64,000 nt of DNA from Oscillospiraceae bacterium (GTDB lineage: Bacteria; Bacillota; Clostridia; Oscillospirales; Oscillospiraceae): the NCBI GenBank assembly GCA_015067845.1, contig SVLT01000007.1, positions 31,509-95,508 of the forward strand. Direction: 5' to 3'. The stretch's first letter is position 1, and every line of letters starts with the position of its first letter. Of the stretch, positions 57,648 to 64,000 are shown piece by piece. The position numbers and the translations under genes were made by a program. The notes below the pieces were generated by a model. That model saw nothing but the letters and a program-made list of their open reading frames with translations. It made no database searches and was not told where the DNA came from.

Positions 57648-59813
57648 ATGAACAGAAGTTTTATGGCGCTTTGTTTGTGCCTTGTCTTGCTATTGAGCGG
57701 ATGCAGCGGCTATGACAGTATTATCAACCTTGATGAGCAGAGTAGTACAGGATCTGCAAGCAAACAACCCGGCGAGTCCGTCACCCAGCCGCCCACCCAG
57801 GGCGAAGTGCCCGATCTTGGTGATGACGACACCACATTTGGCGAAGATATTGAGGATACCGGCGCTTACGAGGGCGAATTTGATACGGAAACGGATGCCG
57901 ATGTGGTTGTTGAGTGCATTTCCGGTACGAAAAATGCCTACAAGCTGGAAGGAACGACCCTGACCTTTACTGCTGTTGGTGAGGACAGTGCATACTCCAT
58001 TTCCGGGACATTCAGCGGCAATATTATCATTGATACCGGTGATGGATACAAATTTGACCTGGAAATGCACGGATTTTCCCTTACCTGTGACACGGTGAAT
58101 CCCATTACGGTCCTGAGTGGTGAAGAGGTGGCGATCAAAGCCAAAAAAGATACGAAAAACTATATCTATGACAAGCGTGCTGCCATCGATGATAACGATG
58201 AGACCCTGTTCTCCGGTGCAATTCATTCCGAGGTAGATCTGGAAATTGCCGGTAAGGGCGAGCTGACTGTGGTTTCGGAAAACAACAACGGTATTCATTC
58301 CAAAGATGACCTGCAAGTGAAAAATCTGACCCTGTTTGTGGCGTGTATGGACAATGCGTTGAAGGGCAATGACAGCGTGGAGATCACCGGCGGCAACACG
58401 ACCTTGATCGCATCTGTTGGTGACTCCATCAAGACAACCAACAGCGATATTTCCGATAAGGGCAATCAGCGGGGAACAATCACCATCTCCGGCGGTACCC
58501 ATGAGCTGTATGCAGCATGTGACGGTATCGATGCGGCATACGATGTGTATATCGATAATGCCGAAACCGTACTGAACATTTATACCGACAAGTATTCCAA
58601 TTATTCCAAGGAAGTCACATCCAATTCCTCGGATGTTAACTATATCCGCTTTTTCAGCAACAAATATTACTTCTCTGTAAAGTATTACAACTCGGAAACG
58701 GACTATGTGTGGGTGAATGCCCAATATCATTCCAAAGTCTCTGGGGGCAGAACCAATTATTACTATTATTCCTACCCCAAAATGGAGAATTACGCAAAAC
58801 AGCAGTTCTATATTTATGAGTTGGAGTCTCAGTTGGGACAGGAAGAAACTTATGCTGTTAAATCGGACTATTTGACCCCAAACAGCGGTTGCGATACCTT
58901 TGCTTTGTCTCAGTCCTATAACGGCCTTTCCTATCAGTGGACGAACTACACTACAAAGATCCAGCAGAGCGGTTTCGGAGGCCCCGGTGGCGGCCCAGGC
59001 GGTATGGGTGACGGAAACTCGGAAAAGGGCGATCACTCTACAAAGGGCATCAAAGCGGCAAATGAGATCGTCATTAACGACGGAACGGTCAGCATCAAAT
59101 CCTACGATGATGCCATTCATGCCAACAATGATACGACCCTGGAAAATGGCGCTGATCCACTTGGTAATGTAACCGTCAACGGCGGAACAATTACTGTATA
59201 TTCCAATGATGACGGTCTCCATGCGGACAATCTACTGTCTATTTCCGGCGGCACAGTTAGTGTTACCAGTGCTTACGAGGGTATGGAGGGTGCGCAGGTC
59301 AGCATTTCCGGTGGTTATGTTTCCATCAATTCCAAGGATGACGGCATCAATGCAACCACTTCCTCCGGAACGGCAGTTACCGTCAGCGGCGGTACGGTGT
59401 ATATTTATTGCACCGGTGACGGCATCGACTCTAACAGCCGTACAGCGGATGTGGGTATCGTGTTTTCCGGCGGCAGAACCGTCGTGATCTCAAATTCCGG
59501 TATGAACTCTTCCATCGATACGGAAAGCGGTTATACCTACTCCGGCGGCTCCGTGGTTGCTATTATGCCCCGTGGCGGAATGTCCAGCGAGGCTACACAC
59601 TGCGATAATTTCAATAGCATCGGCAAATCCACGCAGCTCTCCCTAACGGAGAATAGTTTCCTTTTGGTGGAAATCGGGCAGACCGCGGCATCGATCAAAA
59701 TGCCGGTCAGCCTGTCCGCGACGGTCATTGTGCTGGGCAGCAATTCTGCCAGCGTTACTACCGTGACTTCCACAAATTTGAAGCTGGACAATAATGGCGT
59801 GCATTGGTCGTAA
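57648..59813 (+). CDS. Lipoprotein with carbohydrate-binding-type beta-helix repeats (DUF4353-like)
   Basis: Lipobox LLLSGCSG; repeated SGGTV/ISGGxxxIxSxDDGIxA motifs. Confidence 0.83.
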   Translation: MNRSFMALCLCLVLLLSGCSGYDSIINLDEQSSTGSASKQPGESVTQPPTQGEVPDLGDDDTTFGEDIEDTGAYEGEFDTETDADVVVECISGTKNAYKLEGTTLTFTAVGEDSAYSISGTFSGNIIIDTGDGYKFDLEMHGFSLTCDTVNPITVLSGEEVAIKAKKDTKNYIYDKRAAIDDNDETLFSGAIHSEVDLEIAGKGELTVVSENNNGIHSKDDLQVKNLTLFVACMDNALKGNDSVEITGGNTTLIASVGDSIKTTNSDISDKGNQRGTITISGGTHELYAACDGIDAAYDVYIDNAETVLNIYTDKYSNYSKEVTSNSSDVNYIRFFSNKYYFSVKYYNSETDYVWVNAQYHSKVSGGRTNYYYYSYPKMENYAKQQFYIYELESQLGQEETYAVKSDYLTPNSGCDTFALSQSYNGLSYQWTNYTTKIQQSGFGGPGGGPGGMGDGNSEKGDHSTKGIKAANEIVINDGTVSIKSYDDAIHANNDTTLENGADPLGNVTVNGGTITVYSNDDGLHADNLLSISGGTVSVTSAYEGMEGAQVSISGGYVSINSKDDGINATTSSGTAVTVSGGTVYIYCTGDGIDSNSRTADVGIVFSGGRTVVISNSGMNSSIDTESGYTYSGGSVVAIMPRGGMSSEATHCDNFNSIGKSTQLSLTENSFLLVEIGQTAASIKMPVSLSATVIVLGSNSASVTTVTSTNLKLDNNGVHWS

Positions 59814-59890
59814 AATGTTGTGTTGACTGATGTTTGTGATGTACACAAAAGATTGATTATAGCTTTATAAATGCGATTTGGGTACCTGGG

Positions 59891-60040
59891 TCGATGAGAG
59901 GTTGATTTCCGGGTCGTGAAGAACGGCTTTTGTTCGCTCGACTGGCAAGGACGGACGCTATGCTTACCATTCAAGTTCTGCATTATATACAAAAGAGACG
60001 ATCGAAAGATCGTCTCTTGTTTTGCTAGTCGAGCCTTTCC
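59891..60040 (+). repeat. Dispersed repeat family 1, copy R3, with imperfect terminal inverted repeats
   Basis: TCGATGAGAGGTTGATTTCCGGGTCG...GCTCGACTGGCAAGGACGG...ATTCAAGTTCTGCATTATATACAAAAGAGACGATCGAAAGATCGTCTC..TTGCTAGTCGAGC. Confidence 0.8.
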
Positions 60041-60046
60041 AAGATA

Positions 60047-61792
60047 ATGAAAATCTTTTGTATCAGAGTCATAGCGGCAGATTTTCGATTAAATGGTTTG
60101 TCGATTTTCTATAATACTGGTTATATCACAAATGATATTATGTGGGCTTTAGATACTGGGGAATTGTACGCAGTAACATTAGCTGGCTACCTTGTATGCG
60201 GTGAGATCACCAATACAGGTATGCTCAAATATCCTGAAAATGTAAAGGTAATTACTGCGGTCGAATATGATAACTATCTTGGCACAGTAAAGGTTACATT
60301 TAACACAAATGAAGGAACTGCCATAGATCCTGTTGTTATTGGATATGACACCAAGCTGACAGCTCCCGCGACTCCCGAAAGAGAACACTATTCCTTCCTG
60401 GGATGGTACACAGATGAAGCGCTGACAACAGAATTCAGCTTTGATACCCCTGTTACGAGCGATATCACCCTTTACGCAAAGTGGAAGCTGAATGAATTTA
60501 CAGTTACCTTTGATGCAAATTATGGAACCACTTCTGTGAATACTATGGAAGTGATCTATGGTGAAGCTTATGGCGACATGCCTGTTCCCACCAGAACCGG
60601 CTATACCTTCAATGGCTGGTATACTGCGAAGAAAGGCGGCACAAAGATCACAGCTGAAACAGTTGTTACTGCTGCTGCAAATCATACATTGTATGCACAG
60701 TGGACGGTTAATGCCTATAAGGCAACCTGGAATACTGGTACGGGTTACACCATTACTGTTAAGAGAACATCTTCTCCGTGTGCAGAAGCTCCTATCGGAA
60801 TTTTGAGCAGTGGTGACGCAATCTACTATGGCGATGTACTCTCGATTACGTATGCGGCAAAGACAGGATATACTCTTGGCGGCAAAGGAAAGACATCCAT
60901 TACTGTAACTGGCAATGTCACTTCTTCTGACATCTATACGTCTGCCACGGTGAACAGTTATACTGTCAGTTGGTCCACTGGCACCGGTTATACCATCACA
61001 GTTAAGAGAACATCCTCTCCGTTGAAGGGTGCATCTACTGGAACTTTGGCTAATAATGCAACAGTATATTACGGTGATGTATTGTCTGTGACATATACTG
61101 CTAATACCGGTTATACTTTGGGCAGCACGGGTAAGACCTCTATTACTGTTACAGGTAATGTCACTAAAGATGACATTTATGCAAGTGCAAGTGCCAATAG
61201 CTATACCTATAAGGTTGTATACAAGTCCAGCAATGGTACTGATTTGGGAGGTACCGAGGTAACTAATAAGTTCGCTACAACGAATACAATTTCTGCGCCA
61301 GCTAAAACTGGATATGTAACACCTGATAGTCAGAGTGTGAAGTGGGATGCTACTTCTAAGACAATTACCTTTACATATAAGCCTGCTAGTGTGAGCTTTA
61401 CAACTAAAACGGGAAAGGCAACGACTACACCCACAGTTACATTTAGTGCAGAAGTACAGTTCCGCAACAGAACGGCGACGAGCATTGAAATGCGCATTGT
61501 TTGGACTGATACAATGGCAGCATATGGTTATAATGCACAGGCACATAAATTTGATGCTACATTTAATGGTGTTAGTGCTGGTAGAACCCAGATAGCAAGT
61601 TACTATACTTGGGAGAATAGTGCAAGCTATGCTAGAAGCGAAACGGGCACATCTTCTTGGGTTACTGTATCCGTTAGTGCAACCACAACGAGTGTAAGCG
61701 TAAGTGTGCAACATTTGCAAACCAATATTCCTGGTACAGTACTAAGCAAAGATTACTCGGGAACATGGACGATATCCATTCCTACATATTAA
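60047..61792 (+). CDS. InlB B-repeat / bacterial repeat protein, possibly 5'-truncated (no evident signal peptide)
   Basis: VTFNTNEGTAIDPVVIGYDTKLTAPATPEREHYSFLGWYTDEALTTEF and VTFDANYGTTSV...GYTFNGWYTAKKGGTKIT; two TGTGYTITVKRTSSP repeats. Confidence 0.72.
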   Translation: MKIFCIRVIAADFRLNGLSIFYNTGYITNDIMWALDTGELYAVTLAGYLVCGEITNTGMLKYPENVKVITAVEYDNYLGTVKVTFNTNEGTAIDPVVIGYDTKLTAPATPEREHYSFLGWYTDEALTTEFSFDTPVTSDITLYAKWKLNEFTVTFDANYGTTSVNTMEVIYGEAYGDMPVPTRTGYTFNGWYTAKKGGTKITAETVVTAAANHTLYAQWTVNAYKATWNTGTGYTITVKRTSSPCAEAPIGILSSGDAIYYGDVLSITYAAKTGYTLGGKGKTSITVTGNVTSSDIYTSATVNSYTVSWSTGTGYTITVKRTSSPLKGASTGTLANNATVYYGDVLSVTYTANTGYTLGSTGKTSITVTGNVTKDDIYASASANSYTYKVVYKSSNGTDLGGTEVTNKFATTNTISAPAKTGYVTPDSQSVKWDATSKTITFTYKPASVSFTTKTGKATTTPTVTFSAEVQFRNRTATSIEMRIVWTDTMAAYGYNAQAHKFDATFNGVSAGRTQIASYYTWENSASYARSETGTSSWVTVSVSATTTSVSVSVQHLQTNIPGTVLSKDYSGTWTISIPTY

Positions 61793-61914
61793 AAGCAATC
61801 GTTGTTCTGCTTAAAACATTTCTAAATGCAAGAAACCTATGCGGCTTGCCGCATAGGTTTCTTTCGTAATTGTGTTCATTCTTGAACCGATAAATGTGTG
61901 GTTTAGACATAAAA

Positions 61915-62000
61915 GCGGCTGTAATTCATTGTCTTGCATGGAGAATGCTGTGCTTTCCCTTCAAGTCACGCATTATTCACAAATGAGATGAACAAAAGAG
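61915..62000 (+). repeat. Dispersed repeat family 1, degenerate copy R4
   Basis: GTCTTGCATGGAGAATGCTGTGCTTTCCCTTCAAGTCACGCATTATTCACAAATGAGATG aligns with R2/R3. Confidence 0.55.
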
Positions 62001-62013
62001 CGTTTAAACATAT

Positions 62014-62102
62014 AAACCCCTTGATTTCCAACGAGTTTGGAGACCAAGGGGTCTTTTTGTTATCATGGCTGCCGTTTTTGCTAATTTGTGACTATTGCTA
62101 TC
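62014..62102 (+). repeat. Hairpin repeat family 2, copy C
   Basis: AAACCCCTTGATTTCCAACGAGTTTGGAGACCAAGGGGTCTTTTTGTTATCATGGCTGCCGTTTTTGC. Confidence 0.7.
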
Positions 62103-62379
62103 CATTTTGGTCAGGAAAGTCTGGAAAATGTGGGTAGCCTGCGCCCATAACTTCCAGCAATCTTCTTTTTTGGAGAAACAAAGTCAACTTTGTTTGAGCG
62201 TGCTAGATTATGTTGTGGTAACAAGGCGCGAGTCTCTGTTGGCGAGTCCAATTTTGTCTGAAAAAAGTCAATTCCATTTTCTTTACATCATCACCGGTGC
62301 GCACTACAATAAAGATACAAACGAAAGTATATCCGTTTCGGCGGTAAAAGCGCAAAATCCCTGTAAAGGAGAGAAAACA

Positions 62380-64000
62380 ATGAAAAAGATCTCGATCCGC
62401 ACCGTATCTCTCATACTGTGTCTTGCTATGCTGGTGGGTTATATTGTCCTGCCGGAAGCCCCGGCAGCAAATGCGGAGACCGTTATTACCAATCCCAATC
62501 TGGTGGAAAACGGCACGTTCGAAACACAACTTGGGGATGGTACAGTCCAGGCCAATAAAGATGGCTGGGGATATATGTCCGGTGATGCTTCTGTTGTGGC
62601 CGAGGAGGGCAATGAGAATAACTATGTTGCCCGGATTGCAGACAACAAATCCACCGGCGGTAAGTACATCTACTATGGCGTGGATGTAGAGCCGGGGGCA
62701 ACATATACCTTCAAGATCGATTACAAGGCGACTTATACTGCGGCCTCTCCGGCGATCTATTTGCGCCGGAATGCATATAACGGAACAAACCTGCATACAA
62801 AGTCAGGATTGACATCCGATACATGGGAAACTTATGTGACAACGGTGGAGATCCCTGCAGATGTAACGAAGCTGTTTATAATCGCTGCATCCTCTACTGC
62901 CGCAGTCGGCACAGTCTATATTGACAATGTGTCCGTTATCAAGGGTGTTGTTGCCGACGGTGGCGAATATGACGAGCCGGAACAGGATGTTACGATCCCT
63001 AAGGGCAATCTGATCGCCAACAGCGGCTTTGAAACGCAGTCCGAGGGCAGCATCGTGGCCAGCACAGATGGCTGGACGAAACTGGCCAGTTCAAAGATCT
63101 GGTCTGTTATTGCGGACCCGGACAAGACCGATAATTTTATCTTGAAAGTGGTGGACGAGGATACCAGCAGCGGCGGTTCCATTAATTATGCCATTACAGT
63201 TGTTCCCGGATACTACAAGCTGAAATTGGATTATAAGACCAACAATGCGCCTGAGGTCCATGTGCGCGGCAACAACGCATCGTCTTCAGGTATCGATTTG
63301 TTGCAGACCACTTGTCCCAGTACAAACGGCGCATGGGGAACCTTTGAAGCGATTATTGAAATCCCTGAGGAGGTTTCCACAGCCTATGTGATTCTGAACA
63401 GCTCCAAGGCAGCAAAAAATACTGCTTACATCGATAATGTTTCTTTTGAAAAGACGGAACCCGGCAATGGCAATGAAGGGGGCGAGATAACCGAGCCGGA
63501 ATACGAGATTGTGATTCCGGAGGAAAACCTGCTGGAAAATCCCCTGTTTGAGCTGACAACATCTCTGTATAACACCCCGCTGAATGATACTGCCGCACCC
63601 ACCGACTGGACTGTGGAAATTACAGGTGCAGGCGTGCAGTTGTTCAAGACCAATGTGAAGCTGGCTTACAAAGGCGATTGGTCCATTCTTGCGGTGGATA
63701 ATTCCGTTAATGGCAGCTTTAAAATGTCCACCAAAGTGGAAAATATTCAGCCCGGCGTTGAGTATACCTTTGCCTATGCCCGTATGGGCGAGGGCAGACC
63801 CGTAGTTGCTGTCCGCTATTATGATGCAAACGGCAATTTGTTGGGCGAATACTCCAAGAACATAGCAGGTGACCGTACCGGCTGGGAAGAGGGCGAGCTG
63901 ATGTTCTACATCATCGGCAATAACTCCAAGCTTGGACACAACCAATATGACCAGCTTTCCTTCCAAATCAGCACAAATGGTCTCTGGCCGGCGGCCGACC
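62380..64000 (+). CDS. Secreted protein with tandem CBM-like 'NLxxNxxFE' modules, partial at window end (absent from ORF track)
   Basis: ATG at 62380 after AGGAGAG; MKKISIRTVSLILCLAMLVGYIVLPEAPAANAETVITNPNLVENGTFETQ...; repeat starts NLVENGTFETQ, NLIANSGFETQ, NLLENPLFELT; no stop before 64000. Confidence 0.85.
   Translation, partial: MKKISIRTVSLILCLAMLVGYIVLPEAPAANAETVITNPNLVENGTFETQLGDGTVQANKDGWGYMSGDASVVAEEGNENNYVARIADNKSTGGKYIYYGVDVEPGATYTFKIDYKATYTAASPAIYLRRNAYNGTNLHTKSGLTSDTWETYVTTVEIPADVTKLFIIAASSTAAVGTVYIDNVSVIKGVVADGGEYDEPEQDVTIPKGNLIANSGFETQSEGSIVASTDGWTKLASSKIWSVIADPDKTDNFILKVVDEDTSSGGSINYAITVVPGYYKLKLDYKTNNAPEVHVRGNNASSSGIDLLQTTCPSTNGAWGTFEAIIEIPEEVSTAYVILNSSKAAKNTAYIDNVSFEKTEPGNGNEGGEITEPEYEIVIPEENLLENPLFELTTSLYNTPLNDTAAPTDWTVEITGAGVQLFKTNVKLAYKGDWSILAVDNSVNGSFKMSTKVENIQPGVEYTFAYARMGEGRPVVAVRYYDANGNLLGEYSKNIAGDRTGWEEGELMFYIIGNNSKLGHNQYDQLSFQISTNGLWPAAD

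Noticed and set aside
57690-59222. 510-aa minus-strand ORF
   Set aside because: Antisense to the lipoprotein gene, which has a lipobox and clear repeat motifs.
60179-61720. 513-aa minus-strand ORF rich in Cys/Ser/Ile
   Set aside because: Antisense to the InlB-repeat gene; composition reflects complementary Thr/Gly/Tyr codons.

Overview
Firmicutes (Clostridia / Oscillospiraceae-like) chromosomal window. About 1-52 kb is mostly dense conserved gene content: ECF transporter operon, scpAB-ytfJ-dacB-rluB, large SRP RNA-dnaX-ybaB-recR, a pyrimidine operon, trx/trxB/nrdG/dut, prfB-secG-pepD, nth, and tRNA-Ser, -Arg and -Leu. About 52-64 kb is an accessory region of secreted/surface proteins separated by short dispersed repeats and hairpins, starting at tRNA-Leu(CAG). 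The two strongest second-look items are as follows. (1) At 1-8.85 kb on the minus strand, a consensus promoter is followed by two tandem cobalamin-riboswitch-like elements, each with its own intrinsic terminator. These lead into a small protein, a secreted PQQ-type beta-propeller protein, a FecR-like/Cys-repeat/DUF4430 (transcobalamin C-terminal-like) protein and an ECF transporter, suggesting a Gram-positive corrinoid capture system. (2) All three tRNA genes have a second copy of their own 3' tail 0.1-0.5 kb downstream. The tRNA-Leu copy starts a family of related repeats that punctuates the surface-protein island. No CRISPR array, transposase, integrase or rRNA was seen. The ORF track misses two real coding regions that run off the window (1-440 minus; 62380-64000 plus). 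All functional names come from reading motifs by eye; no database search was run.
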